Below, piece after piece: positions 7,385-16,449 of a stretch of DNA of 35,527 nt. Made by a program: the position numbers and the translations under genes. How positions within the stretch are numbered: the stretch's first letter is position 1; every line of letters begins with the position of its first letter. The DNA comes from Methanomicrobiaceae archaeon (GTDB lineage: Archaea > Halobacteriota > Methanomicrobia > Methanomicrobiales > Methanoculleaceae). The notes below the pieces were generated by a model, which made no database searches, was not told where the DNA came from, and saw nothing but the letters and a program-made list of their open reading frames with translations. The DNA lies in assembly GCA_020854755.1 (NCBI GenBank), contig JAHKLN010000083.1, positions 1 through 35,527 of the forward strand, read 5' to 3'.

Positions 7385-10300
7385 TGCCCCGGAAAGCGCA
7401 TATTGGCAAGGTCATGATCATCGGGTCGGGCCCCATCCAGATCGGGCAGGCGGCGGAGTTCGATTTCTCAGGCTCGCAGGCTTGCCGCGCTCTCCGCGAG
7501 GAAGGGGTCCGTGTCGTGCTGGTCAACTCAAATCCTGCCACCATCCAGACCGATCCCGATATGGCCGACATCATCTACGTCGAGCCGCTGAAGGCGGACA
7601 TCATTGCAAAGATCATCGAAAAGGAGAGGCCTGACGGGATTCTTTCCGGCATGGGCGGGCAGACCGGCCTGAATATGACTGCGGAACTCGCCGAGATGGG
7701 AGCGCTTGACGGCGTGGAGATCCTCGGCACTCCCCTCGAGGCGATCTACCGGGGCGAGGACAGGGAGCAGTTCCGCGACCTGATGAATGCAATCGGAGAA
7801 CCGGTGCCCCGCAGCATGATCCTGGGGCGCATGGACCAGATCGGCGAGGCGATCTTTGAGGTCGGGCTGCCTGCCATCATCCGCCCGGCCTACACGCTGG
7901 GGGGCTCCGGCGGCGGAGTGGCGCATACCGAGGCTGAGATGCGGCGGATAGTCGAGCTTGGCCTCTCCCGATCGAGGATCCATCAGGTCTTGATCGAGGA
8001 GAGCGTTGCCGGCTGGCAGGAGATCGAGTTCGAGGTGATGCGCGACTCGGCAGACACCTGCATCGTCGTCTGCGGCATGGAGAACGTGGATCCGATGGGC
8101 ATCCATACCGGGGAGAGCGTGGTCGTGGCGCCGATCCTCACTCTCAGAGACGATGAGTACCAGATGCTGCGGAGCGCGGCGATCAGGATCATCAGGGCGC
8201 TCGACGTGCAGGGCGGATGCAATATCCAGTTTGCCTACCGCGACGGCGACTACCGCGTGATCGAGGTGAATCCCCGGGTCTCACGTTCGTCCGCGCTCGC
8301 CTCAAAGGCGACCGGGTATCCGATTGCGCGGGTTGCGGCGAAGATCGCGATCGGCCTCCGCCTCGACGAGATCACCAACACCGTGACCGGCACGACCCCG
8401 GCCTCCTTCGAGCCTGCCATCGACTACGTGGTGGTGAAGGTACCGCGGTGGCCCTTCGACAAGTTCAAGTCCGCAGACCGGACGCTTGCGACCGCGATGA
8501 AGAGCACCGGCGAGGTCATGGCAATCGGCCGGACCGTCGAGGAGGGGTTCAAGAAAGCCCTCCGCTCTCTCGATACCGACACGACATCCCATACCGCCCA
8601 GAGCGAGATCAGGATGATCCTGACGAGGCCGACTGACGAGCGGTTCGGATGCCTTTTTGATGCATTCCGTGCAGGGTTCTCGGTGGAGGAGGTTGCCGGG
8701 ATGACCGCGATCCTCCCCTTTTTCCTGGAAAAGATCAAAAATATCGTTGATCTCGAGAGAAAACTGGCAACCGCATTCGAGCCCGGGGATGTGATCCGCG
8801 CAAAGCGGTACGGTTTTTCGACGGCGGAGATTGCCGAGCTGTCCGGAAGAAGCGAGGATGAGATCGCCGTCCTTGCAGGAAGCCCCACCTATAAGATGGT
8901 GGATACCTGTGCCGCGGAGTTCCCGGCGACCACGCCATACTTCTACTCGACGTGGGAGGATGAGTGCGAGCTCCGGACAAACAGCGCACGTAAGATCCTG
9001 ATCCTCGGTTCCGGCCCCATCCGTATCGGCCAGGGCATCGAGTTCGATTACTGCACGGTCCATGCTGTAATGGCGCTCCGCGAGGAGGAGGGCATTGAAG
9101 TCCATATCGTCAATAACAATCCGGAGACCGTCTCGACCGATGCCGATACGTCGGACCGGCTCTACTTTGAGCCGATGCAGCTTGAAGATGTCGTAAATAT
9201 CTTACAGAAGGACAGGTACGAGGGGGTGATGGTCCAGTTCGGCGGCCAGAACTCGGTGAACCTTGCAGTGCCGATCGCTGCCGAGATCCGGCGGCTCGGC
9301 CTTGCGACGCGGATCCTCGGCACCAGCCCCGATGCCATGGATGTCGCAGAGAACCGCGACCGGTTCAGCCGCCTGCTGACCGACCTGAAGATCCCGAGCC
9401 CGCCGAACAGCTCCGCCTACTCGGAAGCGGAGGCCATGGAGATTGCGAGGAGGATCGGCTACCCGGTGCTCGTCCGGCCATCGTACGTGCTCGGCGGGAG
9501 GGCGATGGAGCTCGTGCACGACGATGCCGAGCTTGAGAGCTACATCAAGGAGGCCGTCCGGGTGAGCAGGAAGCATCCGGTCCTGATCGATTCGTTCCTC
9601 CAGGATGCGATCGAGATCGACGTCGATGCGGTCTGCGATGGCAGCGACGTGCTGATCGGCGGGATCATGGAGCATATCGAAGAGGCGGGCGTCCATAGCG
9701 GGGACTCTGCATGCGTCATTCCGCCGCAGTCGCTCTCCGCATCGGTGATACAGCGGGTGAGAGAGTATACCCGGGCGATTGCTCTCGGGCTCAGCGTGGT
9801 CGGGCTGATCAATATCCAGTACGCCGTCCAGAACGATGTGGTCTACGTGCTCGAGGCAAACCCGCGGGCGAGCCGGACGGTGCCGTTCGTCTCCAAGGCA
9901 ACGGGGATCCCCCTCGCGAAACTGGCGGCGAAGGTGATGATAGGAAAGAGCCTCGCCGATCTGGGGTATCGGGAACGGGAGATCCGCCACGTTGCGGTCA
10001 AGGAGGTGCTCCTGCCGTTCAACAAGCTGCCGGGAGTCGATACGGTGCTCGGACCGGAGATGAAGAGCACGGGCGAGGTCATGGGACTCGACTACGGGTT
10101 CGGCCGCGCCTACTACAAGGCATGCATCGCCGCCGATAACGCCCTCCCGACACAGGGCAACGTCTTCATCTCCGTAACCGACGAGCAGAAGGAGGAGATC
10201 CTGCCGATCGCGCGAAAGCTGCGGGGGCTCGGGCTCAACCTGTACGGCACGAGCGGCACGGTCGAATACCTCAACCAGAGCGGGATCGAGGCGCATCTCG

Positions 10301-10554
10301 TGCGGAAGGTGAAGGAGGGCTCTCCAAACGTGATCGATATGATGCGCAACGGTGGCATCAGTCTCATCATCAATACGCCTGCAGACAAGGCATCGCGGCA
10401 GGATCACCTCCAGATCATGCGGGTGGCGGTGGATTACGGCTGCCCGTACATCACCACGCTGCAGGCGGCACGGGCGGCGGCGATGGCGATCGATGCGATC
10501 AAGAGAGAGGAGATCACGATCGAGCCGCTGGGGCACTATATCGGGGCAGCATAG
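7384..10554 (+). CDS. carB: carbamoyl-phosphate synthase large subunit
   Basis: A 1056-residue subunit of full length. It has two homologous ATP-grasp halves that phosphorylate bicarbonate and then carbamate. The first half starts MIIGSGPIQIGQAAEFDFSG and carries IRPAYTLGGSGGG; the second starts LILGSGPIRIGQGIEFDYC and carries VRPSYVLGGRAME. An oligomerisation domain lies between them, and the C-terminal MGS-type allosteric domain holds LYGTSGTVEYLNQSG. The start at 7384 is chosen because it overlaps the carA stop by one base and follows a G-rich site; upstream in-frame extension lies inside carA. With argG and argF elsewhere in the window it supplies the arginine pathway, and with pyrE the pyrimidine pathway. 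Confidence 0.97.
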   Translation: MPRKAHIGKVMIIGSGPIQIGQAAEFDFSGSQACRALREEGVRVVLVNSNPATIQTDPDMADIIYVEPLKADIIAKIIEKERPDGILSGMGGQTGLNMTAELAEMGALDGVEILGTPLEAIYRGEDREQFRDLMNAIGEPVPRSMILGRMDQIGEAIFEVGLPAIIRPAYTLGGSGGGVAHTEAEMRRIVELGLSRSRIHQVLIEESVAGWQEIEFEVMRDSADTCIVVCGMENVDPMGIHTGESVVVAPILTLRDDEYQMLRSAAIRIIRALDVQGGCNIQFAYRDGDYRVIEVNPRVSRSSALASKATGYPIARVAAKIAIGLRLDEITNTVTGTTPASFEPAIDYVVVKVPRWPFDKFKSADRTLATAMKSTGEVMAIGRTVEEGFKKALRSLDTDTTSHTAQSEIRMILTRPTDERFGCLFDAFRAGFSVEEVAGMTAILPFFLEKIKNIVDLERKLATAFEPGDVIRAKRYGFSTAEIAELSGRSEDEIAVLAGSPTYKMVDTCAAEFPATTPYFYSTWEDECELRTNSARKILILGSGPIRIGQGIEFDYCTVHAVMALREEEGIEVHIVNNNPETVSTDADTSDRLYFEPMQLEDVVNILQKDRYEGVMVQFGGQNSVNLAVPIAAEIRRLGLATRILGTSPDAMDVAENRDRFSRLLTDLKIPSPPNSSAYSEAEAMEIARRIGYPVLVRPSYVLGGRAMELVHDDAELESYIKEAVRVSRKHPVLIDSFLQDAIEIDVDAVCDGSDVLIGGIMEHIEEAGVHSGDSACVIPPQSLSASVIQRVREYTRAIALGLSVVGLINIQYAVQNDVVYVLEANPRASRTVPFVSKATGIPLAKLAAKVMIGKSLADLGYREREIRHVAVKEVLLPFNKLPGVDTVLGPEMKSTGEVMGLDYGFGRAYYKACIAADNALPTQGNVFISVTDEQKEEILPIARKLRGLGLNLYGTSGTVEYLNQSGIEAHLVRKVKEGSPNVIDMMRNGGISLIINTPADKASRQDHLQIMRVAVDYGCPYITTLQAARAAAMAIDAIKREEITIEPLGHYIGAA

Positions 10555-11253
10555 CACCGGCGGCGGTGCGAAAGCCTGCAGACAAAGCCGGAAGAAAAGG
10601 GCCGATGGCGGGTTTATCGGGATACCTTCTGCCGGGAGGGAGAGATGCCCTCCCCGGTCCCCACCCCCCGTTGGGATGTCCCATTCGGTCCACTTCCCCG
10701 GGATAGTCTGCGAAAACAGGACGCTGTGTATCGGTGCAGGCTCAAGAATGTTCATCCGTTGCGCCTGTGGCCGTATTACGGCATCATACGCGGTTTCCTA
10801 TGAAAACCGATCCGGCTCCTGCAATGGAAGGCTCTCGTTGCTCGATTCGATACACGGCTTTCCTCAGGCTATCTGATGAGGGGAGGGGTTTTCTTCCATT
10901 TGCATTCTGTATGCTTGCTGCCCCCAACTCGTATGGTTCAAGTGATACGACTGTATAACCTGCGCGCTATCGGCTCGGCTGATGATAACTGATGGTTGCA
11001 TCCAGGGAACCAGAACCATGGTCTTTTCTGGCTGTCCCGGGAAAAGGGGGCGGGACATATCGTATCCCGACCTGTTTTCCGGAGATATCCGGGTTTTCGG
11101 ATCGAGCAAGTATATCCGTCCTGCCGCCGGGAGTGCTGTTGCATATGGGCGATCAGGCAGTTTTGCGGGGCAAGAAAAGGCTGTTTTCACGCAGCGGCGC
11201 CCTGCAAAGCAATCCTCCTGAGAGGCGAGGGCAACTGATCAAAAAAGGGGAGA
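10555..11253. other. 699-base spacer with repeat copy B and several palindromes
   Basis: No supported gene. The first half holds repeat copy B. The second half has inverted repeats, including CGGGA-N9-TCCCG (11051-11069) and CCGGAGATATCCGG (11079-11092). It ends with the terminator-like hairpin of the convergent transporter operon. Confidence 0.65.
10631..10880 (+). repeat. dispersed intergenic repeat, copy B
   Basis: Begins with a hairpin with arms GGGAGGG and CCCTCCC (10634-10654). It then follows copy A: GGTCCCCACCCC, GTTGGGATGTCCC, TCGGTCCACTT, GTCTGCGAAAACAG, GTTCATCCGTTGCGCCTG, and the stem GCCGT-ATT-ACGGC. The tail CGGTTTCCTATGAAA runs straight into a block-1-like segment (10794-10870) with GGCTCTCG and ACACGGCTTTCCTC. 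The central GATATC palindrome of copies A and C has decayed here. Confidence 0.7.
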
Positions 11254-11265
11254 TTAGTTTTCTCC
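11241..11265 (-). terminator. terminator-like hairpin plus T tract after the transporter operon
   Basis: On the minus strand, arms GGAGA and TCTCC overlap the stop codon of the substrate-binding protein and are followed by CCTTTTTT. Archaeal termination mainly needs the T tract; the hairpin may be incidental. Confidence 0.5.
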
Positions 11266-12129
11266 GATCCATGCGGCGACCGTCTCGGGGTTGGCATCAA
11301 CCCACTTCTTCGCCGCTTCTTCCTCCGGCATGCCGCCCTCGATGTCGGTCATAACCGAGTGGATATCCTCTGAAGTCCACTCGAACCGCTCAAGGATGCC
11401 GTAGGCCTTCGGATCGTCTTCCCTCAGACCCTGCCGGGCAACGGTCACGATATCCTCGGCATCGCCGTACACGCCCTTTGGATCGTCGAGGTATTTGAGG
11501 TCAAAGCGCCCGAACTTCCAGTGCGGCGACCATCCCGTCACCACGACCCATTCCTCGCTGTTGATGGCGGAACGGAGCTCGGCTGCCATGCCTGCACTGC
11601 TGCTCGCTACCAGCTCGTAGTTGAGGTCGTACTCGTCGATGGCCTGCTCGGTCCGGGTCATGATGCCGGCACCGGGTTCGATACCGACGATCCTGCCGCC
11701 GAACTGATCCGCGACATCGTTCATCTCCTCAATGGAGTCGATCGTCACATAGGCAGGCACAACGAGGCCGATGCGTGCCGTACCCGGAATGTTCTCGTTC
11801 ACGTAATCGAGCTGATCGCCATACTCCTCCCAGTAGTGCTCATGCGTATGGGGGAGCCATGCTGTCGTCGTAAAGTCCACATCACCGCGGGCGAGCGCAG
11901 CATAGAGAGGGCCTGCGTCCACTGCCGTCAGGGTGACGTCATAGCCTGCCTGCTCGAAGACCTCCTGCATGACATGGGTGCTGGCAATTGCACAGTCCCA
12001 GGTGACGTAGCCGATGTTCACCGTCGCCGGCGGTGCGGCGGTATCCTCGGTGACGCATCCTGCCATCAGAATGGTCGCCATGAGGAGGAATCCGGTGATT
12101 ATTATTACTTTTCCTTTCTTCAAAAACAC
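11254..12129 (-). CDS. glycine betaine/proline-type ABC transporter substrate-binding lipoprotein
   Basis: A 291-residue OpuAC/ProX-type binding protein. From the GTG at 12129 it has a basic N-terminus, a hydrophobic signal segment and a lipobox ending LMAGC with C25 as the lipidated cysteine, so it should be anchored outside the membrane. Trp-rich segments VTWDCAIAST, TTAWLPHTHEHYW and VTGWSPHWK match the aromatic cage that binds quaternary ammonium groups. AGGA lies 9 bases before this GTG; a TTG at 12159 is a less likely start. It is the last gene of an ATPase-permease-binding protein set but has its own TATA-like box in the 96-base gap. It probably imports an osmoprotectant such as betaine. 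Confidence 0.93.
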   Translation of the reverse strand: MFLKKGKVIIITGFLLMATILMAGCVTEDTAAPPATVNIGYVTWDCAIASTHVMQEVFEQAGYDVTLTAVDAGPLYAALARGDVDFTTTAWLPHTHEHYWEEYGDQLDYVNENIPGTARIGLVVPAYVTIDSIEEMNDVADQFGGRIVGIEPGAGIMTRTEQAIDEYDLNYELVASSSAGMAAELRSAINSEEWVVVTGWSPHWKFGRFDLKYLDDPKGVYGDAEDIVTVARQGLREDDPKAYGILERFEWTSEDIHSVMTDIEGGMPEEEAAKKWVDANPETVAAWIGEN

Positions 12130-12167
12130 ACAATCACATCCTGATTGATCTTCTGCCAATGGCAGTT

Positions 12168-12232
12168 TGTTTTAAAAAGGCCAGAGTTGACCAGGTTCCG
12201 TTATGTTGCTTACCATAGAAAAGAGTTATGGT
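12168..12232 (-). promoter_or_regulatory. possible internal promoter of the binding-protein gene with inverted repeat
   Basis: A TATA-like TTTTTAAAA (about 12171-12179, minus strand) precedes the binding-protein gene. Upstream, ACCATA (12212-12217) and TATGGT (12227-12232) form an inverted repeat with a 9-base spacer. Similar half-sites occur at the operon's first promoter (14326-14338). Confidence 0.4.
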
Positions 12233-13065
12233 TGCCTGTTTTCTGTAATGGTCAGTCGGGCGGTTATTCGATCGAGAATGATGGCGATGATCACGATTGC
12301 AAGCCCTGCCTCAAACCCCATCGAGATATCCACCCGCTGGATGCCGACAAGCACCCGGTAACCGAGCCCTCCGGCGCCGATCATCGAAGCAATCACCACC
12401 ATCGAGAGTGCAAGCATGATGCACTGGTTTACTCCCGCCATAATCGTCGGGAGGGCGACAGGCAGCTGCACCTTGATGAGTTTCTGCATGGGGGTCGCGC
12501 CGAACGCGTCGGACACTTCATCCAGCTCTATTGGTATCTGGCGGATGCCCAGGTTCGTCAGGCGCATCGCAGGCGGCATCGCAAAGATGACGGTTGCTAT
12601 CATACCCGGCACGTTCCCGAGCCCGAAGAAGATCACCGCCGGAATGAGGTAGACAAACGACGGCATGGTCTGCATGAAATCGAGCAGGACGCGAAGGACG
12701 GCGTCGAGCGGATCAATGTTCGCTGCAAGTATGCCCAGCGGTATGGCGACGGCTAGCGCAAGCAGTGCCGAGGAGATCACGAGCGCAATGGTCAGCATCG
12801 CAAAAGACCAGAGCTGCAGGTTCCAGATGAGCAGCAGACCGAGGCCCGTGAGGGCGGCAATCCCCGGGTTTCTCTTGGTGGCGAAGAAGGCCAGCACTGT
12901 CGCGATCAGGATGAGCAGCAGGGGTGGGAAGAAGAGGAGGATATCCTGAAACCCTCCAATGAGAAACCGCAGCAGGCTGCTGATAGCATCAAGAAGCCAC
13001 CCCAGGTTCGCCTCGATCCAGTCGACGAGCCCCTCAACGGCATCGCCGATGGGAATCTTAGGCAA
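12226..13065 (-). CDS. glycine betaine/proline-type ABC transporter permease
   Basis: A 279-residue membrane protein of the OpuAB/ProW family. It has an N-terminal segment (PKIPIGDAVEGLVDWIEANLG) followed by about six hydrophobic helices. The permease EAA-like loop reads LDEVSDAFGATPMQKLIKVQLPVALPTIMAG. I chose the TTG at 13065 because a near-perfect GGAGGTGAT site ends 6 bases upstream and the resulting N-terminus matches the family. The start lies inside the end of the ATPase gene (8-base overlap). Upstream starts such as GTG at 13077 would lie within the ribosome-binding site itself. Confidence 0.93.
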   Translation of the reverse strand: MPKIPIGDAVEGLVDWIEANLGWLLDAISSLLRFLIGGFQDILLFFPPLLLILIATVLAFFATKRNPGIAALTGLGLLLIWNLQLWSFAMLTIALVISSALLALAVAIPLGILAANIDPLDAVLRVLLDFMQTMPSFVYLIPAVIFFGLGNVPGMIATVIFAMPPAMRLTNLGIRQIPIELDEVSDAFGATPMQKLIKVQLPVALPTIMAGVNQCIMLALSMVVIASMIGAGGLGYRVLVGIQRVDISMGFEAGLAIVIIAIILDRITARLTITENRQP

Positions 13066-14278
13066 CAGGGAGATCACCTCCCTTCCGGGCGAGAGCAGCA
13101 AGGATCGAGCCGCGCACGATGATCCCCCGGAACTTCCCGTCTGCATCCGTCACCCCGATCGGGTACCTGCTATCGGCACAGACAGAGATGATCTCTGTGA
13201 CCGGCGTATCGGTCTGGACGACCGGGGTGTCCGCGATGATGATGCCTTCGAGTGTTTTGCTGGACTGCTTGAGTGCCCGAACGACATCGTCGATCATCAC
13301 AAGCCCCCGGAGCGTCCGCTGTCTCGTCACCACAAAGAGGCTGGAGATGCCGTGCTCCTCCATCAAACGGAGGGCGACGCGGGGGCCCGCTTCGCACGAG
13401 ACCGTCGGTTCGGGGCGCTTCATGACATCAGCCGCCGTCAGGACCTTCGCCATATCGACGTCGGCGACGAACTTCTCGACATACTCATTGGTCGGATTCA
13501 TCAGGATCTCCTCGGCCGTGCCGACCTGGACGATCTCCCCGTCCTTCATCAGCGCGATCCGGTCGCCGAGTTTTAAGGCCTCATCCAGATCATGGGTGAC
13601 GAAGATGATGGTTTTGCCGAGCCTCTGATGGAGATCAAGGAGCTCGTTCTGCATATCTCTCCGGATCAGCGGATCAAGGGCGCTGAACGGCTCGTCCATC
13701 AGGAGGATGTCGGGATCGCTTGCCAGCGCCCGGGCGAGGCCGACGCGCTGCTTCATCCCGCCTGAGAGCTGCTGCGGCATGGAGGTCTCATAGCCCTCAA
13801 GCCCCACAAGCTGCAACGCCTCCTCCGCTTTCTTGTGCCGCTCCTCACGGGGCACTCCCTGAATCTCAAGCCCGAACGCCACATTGTCGAGTATCGTCCT
13901 GTGCGGCAGCAGCGCAAAACTCTGAAAGATCATGCCCAGTGTCCTGCGGCGGAGTGTCCGGAGACGCTCGGCATCCATGCTGATGACATCTTTGCCGTCA
14001 ATGGACAACCGCCCTCCCGTCGGCTCGATGAGCCGGTTGATGCAGCGGAGGAGCGTAGACTTTCCGCAGCCGGAGAGCCCCATCAGGACGAAGATCTCTC
14101 CCTGACACACTTCAAACGAGACATTATTGAGACCGATGGTCTGCCCGGTCTTCTCGAGGATCTCCTTCTTTGAGCAGCCCGAGGACAGCAGGCGGACTGC
14201 TTCATCGGTCTTCTGACCAAAGATCTTGCTCAGGTGTTCAACCTGAATTTTAACATTCGGTTCTTCATAGCATTCCAT
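13058..14278 (-). CDS. glycine betaine/proline-type ABC transporter ATP-binding protein with CBS domains
   Basis: A 406-residue OpuAA/ProV-type ATPase. Walker A is GLSGCGKST (residues 67-75), the signature LSGGMKQ (171-177), Walker B ILLMDE (191-196) and the switch histidine H229. From about residue 280 there are two CBS repeats (TAADVMKRPE and beyond). In related bacterial transporters these sense ionic strength, so gating by osmotic stress is likely. The N-terminal insertion LLSSGCSKKEILEKTGQTIGL is typical of this subfamily. The start at 14278 has GAGG upstream; longer in-frame versions read through the promoter region. The expected function is osmoprotectant uptake. Confidence 0.94.
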   Translation of the reverse strand: MECYEEPNVKIQVEHLSKIFGQKTDEAVRLLSSGCSKKEILEKTGQTIGLNNVSFEVCQGEIFVLMGLSGCGKSTLLRCINRLIEPTGGRLSIDGKDVISMDAERLRTLRRRTLGMIFQSFALLPHRTILDNVAFGLEIQGVPREERHKKAEEALQLVGLEGYETSMPQQLSGGMKQRVGLARALASDPDILLMDEPFSALDPLIRRDMQNELLDLHQRLGKTIIFVTHDLDEALKLGDRIALMKDGEIVQVGTAEEILMNPTNEYVEKFVADVDMAKVLTAADVMKRPEPTVSCEAGPRVALRLMEEHGISSLFVVTRQRTLRGLVMIDDVVRALKQSSKTLEGIIIADTPVVQTDTPVTEIISVCADSRYPIGVTDADGKFRGIIVRGSILAALARKGGDLPVA

Positions 14279-14302
14279 CTCACAAAACCTCAAAAGTAAA
14301 GT

Positions 14303-14343
14303 TACAGTATGGCAGGTGTACTTTCTATGGAAACCATATAATA
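14303..14343 (-). promoter_or_regulatory. transporter operon promoter with overlapping inverted repeat
   Basis: On the minus strand TATTATAT (14336-14343) is a TATA-like box. The inverted repeat TATGG-AAA-CCATA (14326-14338) overlaps it, and a second one, TACA-N10-TGTA (14303-14320), lies downstream. A regulator binding here would block transcription. A related ACCATA/TATGGT pair precedes the binding-protein gene. Confidence 0.45.
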
Positions 14344-14560
14344 GTTGCCTGTTTTTAATGAAATCCGGAAACCGGCTGTACTGTAGATTTTGACGGAATT
14401 TCGCCTCGTGGTGGTGAAAAAAGGCCTGGCGGCCATCCCTGCCATCCGCCTTGCCATCGGGCGCGTCTGCGGCAGCGGGTGAGCGGGGGGCACGACCGGG
14501 CCGGGCTTTGGGCAGATGCACGAAAAGGGAAGACGGGAGGCACCCGGGTCATGGGTAGTT

Positions 14561-14599
14561 GATTTTATCCGTTCCAACATCCAATGAGTATCAATTGGA
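14561..14599 (+). promoter_or_regulatory. argG promoter with TCCAAT-N8-ATTGGA inverted repeat
   Basis: A TATA-like GATTTTAT (14561-14568) precedes an inverted repeat with 6-base arms TCCAAT (14580-14585) and ATTGGA (14594-14599). The start site would fall within or beside the repeat, leaving a leader of about 50 bases. It is a candidate operator for an unknown regulator. Confidence 0.4.
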
Positions 14600-14646
14600 C
14601 AGGGCCAGCAGGCCGGTTCAGATGCATTCTGCGTGGAGTTTGAAAC

Positions 14647-15837
14647 ATGGGAAAGGGAAAAGTCGTCCTTGCTTTTTCAGGGGGTCTTGACACCTCCATA
14701 TGCGTTCCCCTTCTGCGGGAGCACTACGGCTATGACGAAGTGGTCACGGTAGCGGTCGATGTGGGCCAGCCTGAGGCGGAGGTGGAGAGAGCAAACGAAA
14801 AGGGGCGGATGCTCGCTGATAAGCATTATACCATCGACGTCAAGGAACGGTTCGTCACCGAGTATATCTTCCCCTCGATCAAGGCCAACGGATCGTATGA
14901 GGGCTATCCGATGGGAACCGCACTTGCTCGCCCGCTCATCGCCGAGGAGATTGTCAGGGTCGCACAGGACGAAGGCGCGAGCTGCATCGCCCACGGATGT
15001 ACCGGCAAAGGCAACGATCAGCTCCGGTTCGACTTTGTCTTCAGGGCTGCCGGCTATGAGATCATCGCACCAATGCGGGAGATGAACCTGACCCGGGAGT
15101 GGGAGATTCAGTATGCGAAAGAACACGATATCCCGGTATCTGTGGGGAAGAGCAACCCCTACAGCATCGACGAGAACTGCTGGAGCAGGAGTATCGAGGG
15201 CGGCATGCTCGAAAACCCCGCACACCGCCCGCCCGAGGATATCTATGCATGGACCGTCTCACCGGAGGATGCCCCTGATACCATGGAGGAGGTGCGCATT
15301 GATTTTGAGGCGGGTGTTCCGGTCGCTCTCGACGGGGAGGTGCTCCCCGGCCTTGCACTGATCCGGCGGCTGAACCTGATTGCGGGACGGAACGGTGTCG
15401 GAAGGAACGATATGATCGAAGACCGGATCCTCGGCCTCAAGGCCCGGGAGATCTACGAGCACCCGGCAGCGACCGTTCTGCTTGCGGCGCACCGCGATCT
15501 CGAGCACCTCGTCCTGACTCGCAATGAGCTTGCGTTCAAGCATATCGTCGACGAACGGTGGTCCGAACTCGGGTATATGGGGCTCGTCCATGATCCGCTC
15601 TTCCAGGCGTTAAACGCCTTCATCGATACCACGCAGAAGCGTGTCAGCGGAACGGTCGAGGTCGGGCTGTATAAAGGCAGCATGAGGATGCTCGGCCGGA
15701 GCTCGCTCTCCGGGCTGTACTCCGACGATCTCGTCTCTTTTGATACCTGCACGATCGATCAGAGCCACGCCGTCGGGTTCTCCAGTTACTTCGGCCTGCA
15801 GGCACGCCTCTGCATGCAGAAAAATCGGAAAAAATAA
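14647..15837 (+). CDS. argG: argininosuccinate synthase
   Basis: A 396-residue enzyme that condenses citrulline and aspartate using ATP, the penultimate arginine step. The PP-loop AFSGGLDTS is at residues 9-17. Further family signatures are [29 protein letters not shown] and [11 protein letters not shown]. The length is normal. A GGAG sits 8 bases before the ATG. It is transcribed alone and converges with the PNPOx-like gene. The substrate citrulline would come from ornithine plus carbamoyl phosphate through argF and carAB, both in this window. Confidence 0.97.
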   Translation: MGKGKVVLAFSGGLDTSICVPLLREHYGYDEVVTVAVDVGQPEAEVERANEKGRMLADKHYTIDVKERFVTEYIFPSIKANGSYEGYPMGTALARPLIAEEIVRVAQDEGASCIAHGCTGKGNDQLRFDFVFRAAGYEIIAPMREMNLTREWEIQYAKEHDIPVSVGKSNPYSIDENCWSRSIEGGMLENPAHRPPEDIYAWTVSPEDAPDTMEEVRIDFEAGVPVALDGEVLPGLALIRRLNLIAGRNGVGRNDMIEDRILGLKAREIYEHPAATVLLAAHRDLEHLVLTRNELAFKHIVDERWSELGYMGLVHDPLFQALNAFIDTTQKRVSGTVEVGLYKGSMRMLGRSSLSGLYSDDLVSFDTCTIDQSHAVGFSSYFGLQARLCMQKNRKK

Positions 15838-15849
15838 CCGGGAAGGAGG

Positions 15850-16254
15850 CTACAGCACCCTCTTTCCCGCATCTTTGCCCGGCGTGCACTCAAATACTCC
15901 GGTCACCCTGATGATGACCAGAGATTTCGCCGGATATGCATCGCTCTTTGCCTTGACCTCATCGCGCAGCTGCTCGTATTCCCTGCCAGAGGTCTTCACC
16001 TCGCATCTCCCTTTGACCTGAAAGCAGCGTTTGGTGTCGGGATCGTAAAAGTACAACGCTGTATTAGGATTTTCCTGCAGGTTTGCGAGGGTCTTTACCA
16101 TATAGTTGTCCATGATCCAGATCGTCTCGTCGTCCACGAGCCTGACGGTCGCCATCGGTGCAACGTTCGGGACGCCATCCTTTGATGCGGTTGCCATGGG
16201 AAAGATCTTCGTCCGCTTGAACAGGTCTTTCATCTCCTCGGTCAATGCTACCAT
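15850..16254 (-). CDS. pyridoxamine 5'-phosphate oxidase-like FMN-binding protein
   Basis: A 134-residue single-domain split-barrel protein. The stretch FPMATASKDGVPNVAPMATVRLVDDETIWIMDNYMVKTLANLQENP is typical of small archaeal PNPOx-like proteins that bind FMN or F420. The end (KAKSDAYPAKSLVIIRVTGVFECTPGKDAG) is also family-like. The physiological substrate is unknown; real vitamin B6 oxidase activity is not implied. The ATG at 16254 follows GAGGTG by five bases; the preceding TTG is less likely. Confidence 0.85.
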   Translation of the reverse strand: MVALTEEMKDLFKRTKIFPMATASKDGVPNVAPMATVRLVDDETIWIMDNYMVKTLANLQENPNTALYFYDPDTKRCFQVKGRCEVKTSGREYEQLRDEVKAKSDAYPAKSLVIIRVTGVFECTPGKDAGKRVL

Positions 16255-16417
16255 CAATTCACCTCATCAGCATCCGTATCGGCGGCAACGGGTCGCCACC
16301 GCATACTGGTTATGGTTGTATCGTGCGTGCGTCTATATAAGTTCAATGGTCGGCGGCGGCGTGGAACGAAGGAAAAATCCCACATACGACTGGAATCGAA
16401 TAATGCCCAAATGGAAA

Positions 16418-16426
16418 GATATAAAC
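16418..16426 (+). promoter_or_regulatory. TATA box of the methanogenesis marker 14 gene
   Basis: GATATAAAC, preceded by purines (GGAAA), lies 24-32 bases before the ATG at 16450. This implies a leaderless or nearly leaderless transcript and decides that start. Confidence 0.55.
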
Positions 16427-16449
16427 TTGCAGAGGCAAAACCGTTAACT

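Larger units (their letters stand above)
14279..14646. other. 368-base divergent spacer between the transporter operon and argG
   Basis: Holds promoters for both directions and two inverted repeats, described separately. The middle (14400-14545) is GC-rich without a recognisable gene or repeat copy. Confidence 0.6.

Noticed and set aside
9202-10755. 517-codon open frame opposite carB
   Set aside because: It is antisense to well-conserved carB and rich in Arg, His and Pro as expected of a shadow frame.
13066-13146. N-terminal extension of the transporter permease
   Set aside because: It lies inside the ATPase gene and upstream of a near-perfect ribosome-binding site that points to the TTG at 13065.
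14279-14521. N-terminal extension of the transporter ATPase
   Set aside because: The extension translates the promoter region and has low-complexity Arg/Pro/Ala content unlike the family.
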